Source of the DNA: Anaerolineae bacterium
GTDB taxonomy: Bacteria; Chloroflexota; Anaerolineae; Anaerolineales; Anaerolineaceae
Length of the DNA stretch: 64,000 nucleotides
NCBI GenBank assembly: GCA_013314735.1
Contig: JABUFD010000001.1
Coordinates: forward strand, 1,116,001-1,180,000
Reading direction: 5' to 3'
The notes under the pieces are model-generated. The model had not been told where the DNA came from, searched no databases, and saw only the letters and a program-made list of their open reading frames with translations. Both the position numbers and the translations under genes were made by a program. Below are positions 33,273 to 41,538 of this stretch, in pieces (the first letter of the stretch is position 1; the number at the start of each line of letters is the position of its first letter).

Positions 33273-34445
33273 TCAGATGCTTTGGATGATCTCGTGAGGA
33301 AGATGAACCAGATCGATCACCTCATCATCGCAGAATAACAACGCCCGTTCAATAGCATTCTTTAATTCACGGATATTGCCCGGCCAATGATAATTCTGTA
33401 ACGCCGCCAAAGCGTTTTCGGAAACCTGCTCAACGTTCATTCCCATCTGCAGATTTTTCTCATGCAGGAAGAAACTGACCAACTCAGGGATATCTTCTTT
33501 TCGTTCACGCAGCGGCGGAATGGTTAAGTCAACCACATGCAAACGATAATATAAATCCTCCCGGAATTCACCATTTTCAATCAACCGCAAGACATTTTTA
33601 TTAGATGCAGCCAGAACCTGAACATCAACCGGAATTTGTTTTCCTCCGCCAACGCGGCGTATCGTCCGGTCTTCCAACGCTCTGAGTAATTTGGATTGCA
33701 TATCCATCGACATCGAGGAGATTTCGTCGAGGAACAAAATTCCACTGTCTGCCAATTCCATCAGTCCCAACTTCCGTTTCTCAGCGCCAGTAAACGCACC
33801 GGCCTCATATCCGAATAACTCTGATTCGATCATTGTAGGTTGTATTGATGCACTGTTGATGGGCATAAATGGCTTGCTCGCTCTTGGCCCTGAATCATGA
33901 ATAAATTTGGCTACAATTTCTTTTCCAGTGCCGGTTTCGCCTGTGATTAAAACTGACACACTGGCCAATGCTGCCCGTTTCGCCTTTTCAAGGACATCAC
34001 GCATTTTGGGCGATTTGCCCACAACAAAGTTAAAACGCTGACCCTGGTTGTGGCGAAAATGTTCCAGTTCACGGCGCATGGAAATAATTTCCGAGGCACG
34101 CATTAATGATTTTTCCAACCGTTCCAGATTTACCGGCTTTGTAAGAAAATCATGGGCACCAGCTTTCATCGCGGTAACGGCCATATCTATATCCCCGAAA
34201 CCAGTGATCATAATAACAAGTGGACGGGCGGGATTGATGGCAATTTCATCCATCAGGTCAGGACCATACCCGTCAGGCAATTGCACGTCCAGGAGAATGA
34301 CTTCGCCAACTCCCTTTCTTAAAAATGCCCGGGCTTCTGTCAAGCTGGAAGCTTGAACCACCTCATAACCCACATTGGTTAACAAATCACAGATGTTTAA
34401 ACGAAAATTTTCTTCATCATCGACGATCAATACGGTCAGGCTCAT
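33273..34445 (-). CDS. Sigma-54 response regulator (NtrC type) lacking a DNA-binding domain
   Basis: 390 residues. Receiver domain 1-120 with Asp9/Asp10 and phospho-acceptor Asp53 (LLDVQLPDG). AAA+ domain ~140-375 with Walker A GETGTGKE (169-176), GAFTGA loop (216-221) and Walker B ILFLDE (236-241). It ends 30 residues after the sensor II region, with no Fis-type helix-turn-helix; only 84 bases separate it from the next gene, so the domain is not simply frameshifted. It should hydrolyse ATP to open sigma-54 complexes, probably from solution without an enhancer. It overlaps the kinase gene by 29 bases, implying a coupled cognate pair. Confidence 0.92.
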   Translation of the reverse strand: MSLTVLIVDDEENFRLNICDLLTNVGYEVVQASSLTEARAFLRKGVGEVILLDVQLPDGYGPDLMDEIAINPARPLVIMITGFGDIDMAVTAMKAGAHDFLTKPVNLERLEKSLMRASEIISMRRELEHFRHNQGQRFNFVVGKSPKMRDVLEKAKRAALASVSVLITGETGTGKEIVAKFIHDSGPRASKPFMPINSASIQPTMIESELFGYEAGAFTGAEKRKLGLMELADSGILFLDEISSMSMDMQSKLLRALEDRTIRRVGGGKQIPVDVQVLAASNKNVLRLIENGEFREDLYYRLHVVDLTIPPLRERKEDIPELVSFFLHEKNLQMGMNVEQVSENALAALQNYHWPGNIRELKNAIERALLFCDDEVIDLVHLPHEIIQSI

Positions 34446-36405
34446 CTTCCTCTAACTCCCGAATCGGTAATAAAATGTGAAATACAGTCCCTCCAGGGAA
34501 GGATTCGACGGTAATGGTTCCCCTGTGTGCTGTCACAATCTGTTTGCTGATTGACAATCCCAACCCTGTACCTTCCCCTTTGGTTGTCATAAATGGGTCA
34601 AATACTCTCTCGCGCAATTCCGGCGGTATCCCGGCGCCATTATCTGAAATGCTGATCCGGATTTGTTGCTTTTGTAATGGCGAGGTTTCCTCTCTGGATA
34701 TCCTTACCCCAAGAACGGGGTTGTGAATATTTTCTGACATGGCTTCGACAGCGTTTGATATCAGGTTAATGAAAACGCGTTCCATCGCCCTCCGATCCAC
34801 TCTGATGGAAGGGATCTTCGTAGCGGATGAATAATGTAATTGAATACCCTGTGTTTCCAGGGTTGGCTTCCACTTGCTGAGAATCCGCTGCAGCACCTGT
34901 TCTATATCGACCACTTCAAACCTCGTATTGTCTACGAGCCGTGAATAAGATAGGAATTGCTCCATCAATTGCGTCAATCTATCACAATCTTCTCCAAGCC
35001 TGTTAACAATTTCCCTGTTCGGATCATCTGCGCCAAAACGGCGCTGGAGCAACTGGAGTGAGGTTGATAGATTGTTAATTGGATTCCTGACATCATGGGC
35101 AAAAGCAGAGATGAATTCACCCAATATTGCTCGATGTTCCAGTTGCTGGGTTCGCAAAGTGATTTGCTCATACTCACTGATGTCTGTAATGATCAAAATT
35201 ACCTGTGTTACTTTTCCCAGTTCATTGACTGGCAATACTTGAACACGGGCCGAGAACGGATACCCCACCCGATGATGTAATTGAACTGTTCCCAAATTGT
35301 GTGCAGCGATTCCTGCCTGTGCGTCATTCAGCGCAGTCAGTAAAAGCGCGGAACCGATCAAGATATCTTCTGCCGGCAGGCTTGACACTTCCTGAGCTGT
35401 GTACCCTAACATAATTTCTGCTGCCGTGTTTATCTCCTGAACATGTAAGTCCGGGGTCAATAAGATCAGTCCATCTTTCAGGTTAGATATCACATTCTCG
35501 TGCACTTTGATGGAGGAATGTAGCCTGGCAATTTCCTTGTGCAGGGACTCAATCCTGACAAAATGCAATACCAGTGAATTGAGATTGATCCGGGTCAACT
35601 CAAGTAGCTTTTCGGCATCACCCGGCGGTTGATTTGTTTCATCGCCAATTAAAACGAGCCCAATCACCCCGGATGCCACACCGAGGGGTATCGATAATAA
35701 AAATTGTAGATGCATCCTGAACGACGGCCGCTCGGAGCTGATAAGACCTTCCTGATTATTGCGCCACATGAGCGGTTTTGACAGCATCATCATATCGGAT
35801 GCGGGTAATGTGCGAGGCAATATCTTCGCATGGTCAAATGCCACATATCGATTCATCAAAGGCGACTTGTCATCCAACAGATAAAAAGCAATGGCATTCG
35901 CCCGAAACAAGGCTCGCAAAATTGGAATGGCTTTTCCCATCGCAATCTCGAGTGATTGCTCTTCAATCAGGAACAAAAGGTTACGAATTGCATCAAACCG
36001 CCTTTGGGTACTGAGAGGTGCCCCCTCCTCTTCCTGCGGGTGAATAAGGAGCAAAACTGCATCCGTCTCTTGTTGAAGCTGTTTCACAGCTATCTGGCTG
36101 GAGAACGAATGGCCTGACCTGGTTAACAGTTGCTCCTGGCTGGAACCCTGGGCAAGCAAATTGGTGATGATCAAGTTGGGAAACAGCAAACTGATATGGT
36201 GGCCTACCAGCTGCTCCTTACTGTATTGCACCAGGTCACAAAAAACCTGATTGACCATAATCACCAGTCCATATTTGCTATCCAATAAAACAGAGGGCGC
36301 ATCCTGTTGACCACTATCTAAGAGGTTGGGATTTTGATCTGATCCGGTGTCATCAGTCAGTTTTTTAATTTTGCGACGGCTGGAATTGGGCGTTGCTGTT
36401 TCCAT
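34417..36405 (-). CDS. PAS/GAF sensor histidine kinase (NtrB/AtoS-like)
   Basis: 662 residues, no membrane helices. PAS (~35-110), GAF-like (~135-290), second PAS (~305-420), HisKA with phospho-acceptor His437 (FAHDVRNPINN), and HATPase with the G1 box DNGAGI and the G2 box GTGLGLSISKQ. It is a complete cytoplasmic kinase. It overlaps rpoN by 41 bases and the response regulator by 29 bases, so rpoN, kinase and regulator form one translationally coupled operon. It is likely to phosphorylate the adjacent NtrC-type regulator. The signal sensed by the PAS/GAF domains is unknown. Confidence 0.9.
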   Translation of the reverse strand: METATPNSSRRKIKKLTDDTGSDQNPNLLDSGQQDAPSVLLDSKYGLVIMVNQVFCDLVQYSKEQLVGHHISLLFPNLIITNLLAQGSSQEQLLTRSGHSFSSQIAVKQLQQETDAVLLLIHPQEEEGAPLSTQRRFDAIRNLLFLIEEQSLEIAMGKAIPILRALFRANAIAFYLLDDKSPLMNRYVAFDHAKILPRTLPASDMMMLSKPLMWRNNQEGLISSERPSFRMHLQFLLSIPLGVASGVIGLVLIGDETNQPPGDAEKLLELTRINLNSLVLHFVRIESLHKEIARLHSSIKVHENVISNLKDGLILLTPDLHVQEINTAAEIMLGYTAQEVSSLPAEDILIGSALLLTALNDAQAGIAAHNLGTVQLHHRVGYPFSARVQVLPVNELGKVTQVILIITDISEYEQITLRTQQLEHRAILGEFISAFAHDVRNPINNLSTSLQLLQRRFGADDPNREIVNRLGEDCDRLTQLMEQFLSYSRLVDNTRFEVVDIEQVLQRILSKWKPTLETQGIQLHYSSATKIPSIRVDRRAMERVFINLISNAVEAMSENIHNPVLGVRISREETSPLQKQQIRISISDNGAGIPPELRERVFDPFMTTKGEGTGLGLSISKQIVTAHRGTITVESFPGGTVFHILLPIRELEEDEPDRIDRR

Positions 36406-37831
36406 GGTATTTACGACTGGCTTTCCTTAGATGTGCTGGAAGGATTCCTTCCATCGACCTGTATTTGGCAACGGTTCGCCTGGCAACAGAATACCCAAAT
36501 TTTTCTAATTCTTTCACCAACATGCTGTCGCTGAGTGGTTTTTCTTCATGGTCTACCAATTCTTTCAAAACAGTCCTGACATTCAAATTACGGCTGAAAA
36601 ACGAGGACAAAGGGATAATCCTGCCATTTGGTAATTGAGCTGTTTTGTTTGCTACAGCACGCGAAATAGTTGACTCATGCACTTCTAACAATTCAGCAAC
36701 ACTTGCCCGGGTAATAGGTTTCAGGTATTTATCACCATGTAAAATAAAATCATCCTGATTCTTTGCCAGGAATTGCATCAATCGAAGCATGGTGAACGCC
36801 CGTTGCTGTAAACATTTTACCAGTAAAGATGCACGGTCATGATCCTTTTGCCACTCCTCTTTTTGTTCTTCGGGCGCATTGTTCATGGCTTCTTTAAATT
36901 GCCGGTTCAAGAAAGGACGATACACGTAAGGCATCATCACTTCCACTGCCAATCCAGCATCAGGATCATCATTCAGAAAATGGAAAATGACATCAGGATG
37001 GTGGTAGACATTCACATTCGCAGACACAGGCTGGCGACTCGATCCATAATGACTATGCGCAGGAAAAGGATTCAGATTATTCCCGATAAAGCGAATAACC
37101 TCCTGCAAATCTTCATCGTCCATGTCGAACCGTTCACACAAATCTGCTATTCGCCGCTGAAAAAGGAATTCCATGCCATCAGCAAGAACGAGATTCACCA
37201 GAGGGGGTATTTCCATCACATCAGCCAGCATTTCCAATTGAATGCGCATTGCCTCTGTACTGTTAACACTAGCAACGCCCAGGGGTTCACATCGTTGCAG
37301 CAAGGATTTGACCCGTTCCACCGCAGTAACAGGTACGTGGAAATACCGGCTGATTTCGAACAAAGAAATGGTTAAGAACCCATTCTCGTCCAGGTTGTTA
37401 GCCAGATGTTCAGCGATCTGATGCTCAACTCCATTGAGATCACCGCTGACTTGTTTTAATAAATAGGTCGCTAGATTTTCCTCTTGAACACGGAAATCGT
37501 CCTCGAAATCTTCATCACCATCCTGCTGGATGCGACTGCCAGATCGATCGTGGTACAAATCTCGCATTGGAGAAAGAAACACCACCGGCTCCCCATCTGC
37601 CTCCTGCTTGCGCTGTGAACATACAGGGCAAATTTCTGCCGGCCTTAAGATACGATGACAGTTCGGGCAACGCCGCTCGCTTTCCAATTCTAATGCGGGG
37701 TTCGCCGCCAATTCTGATTCCAGATGCTGCAGCAATTCCTCTGAATTCATATTCAGCAAGGTCATCGTCTGCGCCAGGTGGGCTGTTGCTTGTGGTCCAA
37801 TCGATGTTACCGTATAATGTCCCTGAAGCAC
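36365..37831 (-). CDS. rpoN: RNA polymerase sigma-54 factor, with zinc-ribbon-like insert
   Basis: 488 residues. The activator-interacting region I is at ~1-50 (diverged but recognisable, LLNMNSEELLQHLESELA). It is followed by CPNC...CPVC (Cys55, Cys58, Cys68, Cys71), a zinc-ribbon-like motif unusual for sigma-54. Then come an acidic region II, the core-binding region (~110-330), a helix-turn-helix (VAELLEVHESTISRAVANK) and the RpoN box ARRTVAKYR at 450-458. It directs RNA polymerase to -24/-12 promoters. The start is GTG at 37831 with AGGGAG seven bases upstream. A perfect -24/-12 site lies upstream of its own gene. Confidence 0.95.
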   Translation of the reverse strand: MLQGHYTVTSIGPQATAHLAQTMTLLNMNSEELLQHLESELAANPALELESERRCPNCHRILRPAEICPVCSQRKQEADGEPVVFLSPMRDLYHDRSGSRIQQDGDEDFEDDFRVQEENLATYLLKQVSGDLNGVEHQIAEHLANNLDENGFLTISLFEISRYFHVPVTAVERVKSLLQRCEPLGVASVNSTEAMRIQLEMLADVMEIPPLVNLVLADGMEFLFQRRIADLCERFDMDDEDLQEVIRFIGNNLNPFPAHSHYGSSRQPVSANVNVYHHPDVIFHFLNDDPDAGLAVEVMMPYVYRPFLNRQFKEAMNNAPEEQKEEWQKDHDRASLLVKCLQQRAFTMLRLMQFLAKNQDDFILHGDKYLKPITRASVAELLEVHESTISRAVANKTAQLPNGRIIPLSSFFSRNLNVRTVLKELVDHEEKPLSDSMLVKELEKFGYSVARRTVAKYRSMEGILPAHLRKASRKYHGNSNAQFQPSQN

Positions 37832-37862
37832 GATGTTACTCCCTTCTTCCGCATTATTACAT

Positions 37863-37881
37863 TCGTGTTAACTATACACGA
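37863..37881 (-). promoter_or_regulatory. Inverted repeat in the rpoN leader
   Basis: Six-base arms TCGTGT / ACACGA around a seven-base centre, between the sigma-54 promoter and the rpoN start. It could be an operator or a small hairpin; nothing else supports a particular regulator. Confidence 0.35.
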
Positions 37882-37898
37882 GCTCTTTAAAAAAGTGA

Positions 37899-37914
37899 TG
37901 CAATATTCGTGCCA
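37899..37914 (-). promoter_or_regulatory. Sigma-54 (-24/-12) promoter of the rpoN-kinase-regulator operon
   Basis: Minus-strand TGGCACGAATATTGCA, a full match to TGGCACG-N4-TTGCA, with GG and GC ten bases apart. Transcription would start near 37888, with a leader of about 57 bases before the GTG of rpoN. This implies positive autoregulation. Confidence 0.88.
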
Positions 37915-37961
37915 TTCTCATCAGAAAGGCTCCAGTCGTTGGAGATGGTGAACCTGTTCTC

Positions 37962-39326
37962 ATGGAAAAGTTGATCGTAGTCGGTGGTGGTCTTGCAGGC
38001 AGTGAGGCGGCCTGGCAAGCTGCAAAGCAGGGGGTAATGGTGGATTTGTATGAAATGAGACCCCTGGTCCCATCAGGCGCTCATACCACTGACCTGCTGG
38101 CAGAATTGGTTTGCTCAAATTCCCTGGGATCAAACCTGCCAGATCGTGCATCCGGTGTTCTTTTACAGGAGCTAAGATCATTAAATTCATTCATTGTCGC
38201 ATGTGCCGATCAGACATCAATACCCGCCGGTGGAGCCCTTGCCGTAGATAGAAATGCCTTTGCAGCCATGGTCACACAAAAGGTGATGTCCCATCCCCTG
38301 ATCAATGTTATTCGGCAGGAAATCACCACAATACCAGAGCAGCCAACCGTTATCGCCAGCGGCCCACTGACATCAACCGCACTCAGCCAGGCACTTTCCC
38401 TGCTATTGAATCATGAGGGTTTGGCTTTTTTTGATGCAATCGCGCCAATAATCACCGCAGAATCGATTGATATGAGAACTGCATTCCGTGCATCAAGATA
38501 TGGACGTGGCGTGGAAAATGAAGGCGATTATATCAATTGTCCATTAACACAGGAAGAATATGCCGTTTTTATCAAGGAACTGGGAAGCGGTGAACGCATC
38601 AGGATACGCAGTTTTGAAGAAGCCATTAACAATGGGGTCAGGGCTGGCATGCATACTTTCTTCGAAGGTTGTTTGCCGGTAGAAATACTGGCTGCCCGTG
38701 GCTTCGATTCACTTGCGTTCGGCCCAATGCGTCCGGTCGGTCTGGTCGACCCGAGAACCGGGAGTCGCCCATTCGCAGTCGTCCAATTGCGCCAGGATAA
38801 TTATGCAGCGTCATTGTATAACATGGTGGGGTTTCAAACCAACCTGACATTCTCCGAACAACGTCGAATTTTCCGCTTAATACCCGGCCTTGAAAATGCC
38901 CAGTTTGAGCGTTATGGGCAGATGCACCGCAACACATTCATCGCCTCCCCCCTGTTCCTCAACACGACACTCCAATTCAAGCACCGAAACGACCTGTTCT
39001 TTGCTGGACAAATCACCGGCGTAGAGGGGTATCTTGGCAATGCAGCCACCGGCCTATTGGCCGGGTTGAATGCAGTACAGGTATTAAAGGGAAAACCAAC
39101 CTATAACTTGCCAGAAGAGACCATGTTGGGTGCTCTTGTGAATTACATTACGCATGCAGATCTGTTGGATTTTCAACCGACCAAGGCAAATTTTGGTATA
39201 TTACCCGAACTGGATCCCCCCGTCAGAGGAAAACGCACCCGGGCAGTTGAATTCAGTAAACGCGCAAAAATTGTTCTTCACCAATATTTATGTGAAGTGG
39301 GACTTAATGATGATATCCCGGCATAA
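37962..39326 (+). CDS. trmFO: Methylenetetrahydrofolate--tRNA-(uracil-5-)-methyltransferase TrmFO
   Basis: 454 residues. FAD-binding motif GGGLAG at 8-13, followed by the family block LVCSNSLGSNLPDRASGVLLQEL, and the C-terminal GYLGNAATGLLAGLNA. It makes ribothymidine at tRNA position 54 using methylenetetrahydrofolate and FADH2. No strong ribosome site precedes the ATG. The end overlaps the start of the next gene by 20 bases. Confidence 0.97.
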   Translation: MEKLIVVGGGLAGSEAAWQAAKQGVMVDLYEMRPLVPSGAHTTDLLAELVCSNSLGSNLPDRASGVLLQELRSLNSFIVACADQTSIPAGGALAVDRNAFAAMVTQKVMSHPLINVIRQEITTIPEQPTVIASGPLTSTALSQALSLLLNHEGLAFFDAIAPIITAESIDMRTAFRASRYGRGVENEGDYINCPLTQEEYAVFIKELGSGERIRIRSFEEAINNGVRAGMHTFFEGCLPVEILAARGFDSLAFGPMRPVGLVDPRTGSRPFAVVQLRQDNYAASLYNMVGFQTNLTFSEQRRIFRLIPGLENAQFERYGQMHRNTFIASPLFLNTTLQFKHRNDLFFAGQITGVEGYLGNAATGLLAGLNAVQVLKGKPTYNLPEETMLGALVNYITHADLLDFQPTKANFGILPELDPPVRGKRTRAVEFSKRAKIVLHQYLCEVGLNDDIPA

Positions 39327-40236
39327 AGCTGTTAAATGGCACCTGGTGCTCTCAGTGTTTGGCAGTCTTCTACTGTTTGTTCTGGGCAGCTGCAATACCA
39401 TAGCCAAAGACCAGCAGAATATTGCATTTGATGCTGATAGATCAATGCGAGACCTGGAAACCCAGGTGGAAATGGGGCCTAGAATTCCGGGGACTGATGG
39501 GCATCAACGATTCCAGGAATGGATCATTGACCAGGTAGAATCCTATGGTTGGGAAAGTACTCTCCAAACAAATCTGCATAATGCTCCCCAGTTTGTGAAT
39601 ATCATCGCCGACAAGCATACTCAATCTGTGTACTGGATTTTGCTTGGCACTCATTATGACACCAGGCAGTATGCGGATCAATCACCGTTGAAGGATGACC
39701 AGACCCAACCAGTTCCCGGCGCGAATGATGGGGCCTCTGGCGTTGCAGTTTTGACAGAGTTGGCAAGGATATTGCCTGACAATTTAAACTGCCAGGTTTC
39801 CCTGGTTTTTTTTGATGCAGAAGATCAGGGAAACATTGGCAATCGGCAATGGAGTGAAGGATCTGGCTATTTTGCTGATTCACTGGTACGACTACCTGAT
39901 GAGGTTGTAATCATCGATATGGTCGGTGATGCTTCACTTAACATTTACCTGGAGGGTAATTCATCTGCCGAATTATCTGATGTCATCTGGAAACAAGCCA
40001 AAGAATTAGGGTATCAACGCCAGTTCATACCGGAAATTAAATACCATATGATTGACGATCATCTGCCATTCATCCGTTTGGGCATACCAACCACATTGAT
40101 CATCGATTTCGATTATCCTGCATGGCACACTACGGATGACAATCTCAGCCAGGTTTCGGCCGATTCACTTCAAGTGGTCGGCGACACCCTATTAACCTGG
40201 TTGTTGAACCATCCTCAATGTCAGGAGGAGCAATAA
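39307..40236 (+). CDS. M28-family metallopeptidase lipoprotein (glutaminyl-cyclase-like)
   Basis: 309 residues. The lipoprotein signal peptide has lipobox LGSC with Cys29. Metal ligands of the M28 fold are visible: His and Asp in LLGTHYDTR, Asp in GANDGASG, the acidic pair in FFDAEDQG, and a C-terminal His in AWHTTDDN. The order matches bacterial M28 peptidases and glutaminyl cyclases; which reaction it performs cannot be settled. It starts inside the end of trmFO (20-base overlap; the frame extends further upstream inside trmFO and is rejected). It acts outside the membrane. Confidence 0.88.
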   Translation: MMISRHKAVKWHLVLSVFGSLLLFVLGSCNTIAKDQQNIAFDADRSMRDLETQVEMGPRIPGTDGHQRFQEWIIDQVESYGWESTLQTNLHNAPQFVNIIADKHTQSVYWILLGTHYDTRQYADQSPLKDDQTQPVPGANDGASGVAVLTELARILPDNLNCQVSLVFFDAEDQGNIGNRQWSEGSGYFADSLVRLPDEVVIIDMVGDASLNIYLEGNSSAELSDVIWKQAKELGYQRQFIPEIKYHMIDDHLPFIRLGIPTTLIIDFDYPAWHTTDDNLSQVSADSLQVVGDTLLTWLLNHPQCQEEQ

Positions 40237-40278
40237 TCCTTAGGAAATTATGAATGGGTATTTCCATTTCTAAAAATC

Positions 40279-40287
40279 TGTTAAACT
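40279..40287 (+). promoter_or_regulatory. Extended -10 promoter of the histidine kinase-aminotransferase-hflX operon
   Basis: TGT-TAAACT about 45 bases upstream of the kinase ATG. There is no good -35. It marks a likely new transcription unit after the M28 gene. Confidence 0.4.
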
Positions 40288-40331
40288 AAACATATTCATT
40301 TCATTAATTGGAGACTAAATGAGGGTTACTG

Positions 40332-41525
40332 ATGCGATTCTCTGAAGCAGAATGGTTCACAAACCACAAATCCACATGGATCTCTCAAGCCATGGAGGCA
40401 ACCGGTTGGGGTGTTGGGCATAAAGAATCTACCATCGACATCCTGGATGAATTCTTCGGGTTGATGGTAGAAGCCATAGAAACCCGGGACCATGCTGTGT
40501 TGGACCAGCTTCTAACCCGTTGGGTGAAAGAGCAAGTGCCCACAGAGGTGCTTGGGGAAAACATCACAATCATTGCATTTCTTCGCCAATTGATGCAAGC
40601 GACATATATCACCTGCGAGACCTTCCTTTCTGGAAACCGCCTTACAGGCATTTATGAAACCGCCGTTCAATTATTCGCCTATTGTTTCGAACGCACCTCT
40701 GCTATTGAAATTGATTTTCGATTATCCAATGCAGACTTTCATTTTGCCGCACTCGAGAAAAGTTCAGCAAAACTGGAGCTATCAAAATCAGCATTCATCC
40801 AAATCACTGCCCATGAATTAAGGACGCCAATTTCCTTGATTAAAGGGTACAGCTCTATGTTGGAATCCAGCATCCCCAAAAACGAGGAGCATGTGAGTGA
40901 ACACAGGTTGCTGACCGGTATCAACCAGGGCGCAAACCGCCTGAATGAAATTATTAATAACATGCTGCTGGTAGCGATGATTGATAACCAGCGGTTAGAT
41001 CTCAGTTTACAGCCAGTCTGGATTGGAAAGATAATCAAGGGAATCCGTGATGAACATGAGGAGAACCTGATACGGCGCGGAATCAAATTCTCCATCAAAG
41101 GGGTCTCTAACAAAGAGAAGATGATTGTTGGCGATCCGCTCCGCTTGAAACAGGCATTTGAGAATATCGTCCTGAACGCCATAAAATTTACACCAGATGG
41201 CGGCAGGATCAATATCGATTTGCGCGAGCATAACGAGAAGTACCTGATCAGTATAGAAGACTCCGGCATTGGAATTTCGAAAACGAACCAACTCAGGTTA
41301 TTTAACCGCTTCAATTATCTTGGTGATGTCTCACACTACACAACGGGTAAAACTGACTTCAAGGCAGGCGGCCCAGGACTCGGTCTGTATATTGCAAAAG
41401 GCATTATTGATGCTCATCACGGATCAATCGCCGTGTATTCACCAGGATATGATGAGACCAGTAATCCGGGAACAACATTTACAATAACACTGCCGATGAA
41501 ACAGCCACATCAACTTAACCCATAG
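40332..41525 (+). CDS. Soluble sensor histidine kinase
   Basis: 397 residues, no membrane helices. Residues 1-145 are an all-helical domain without a recognised family; a short coiled coil leads into HisKA with His161 (TAHELRTPISL). HATPase follows with N box NIVLNAIKF, G1 DSGIGI and G2 GPGLGLYIAKG. It is a complete kinase with no adjacent response regulator. GAGGG lies six bases before the ATG. It is 13 bases upstream of the aminotransferase gene and likely co-transcribed with it, hflX and a small membrane protein. Confidence 0.9.
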   Translation: MRFSEAEWFTNHKSTWISQAMEATGWGVGHKESTIDILDEFFGLMVEAIETRDHAVLDQLLTRWVKEQVPTEVLGENITIIAFLRQLMQATYITCETFLSGNRLTGIYETAVQLFAYCFERTSAIEIDFRLSNADFHFAALEKSSAKLELSKSAFIQITAHELRTPISLIKGYSSMLESSIPKNEEHVSEHRLLTGINQGANRLNEIINNMLLVAMIDNQRLDLSLQPVWIGKIIKGIRDEHEENLIRRGIKFSIKGVSNKEKMIVGDPLRLKQAFENIVLNAIKFTPDGGRINIDLREHNEKYLISIEDSGIGISKTNQLRLFNRFNYLGDVSHYTTGKTDFKAGGPGLGLYIAKGIIDAHHGSIAVYSPGYDETSNPGTTFTITLPMKQPHQLNP

Positions 41526-41538
41526 ATAAAAATCGATC

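Noticed and set aside
36839-37375. Plus-strand frame of 178 codons inside rpoN
   Set aside because: It is antisense to rpoN core-binding region and matches nothing recognisable.
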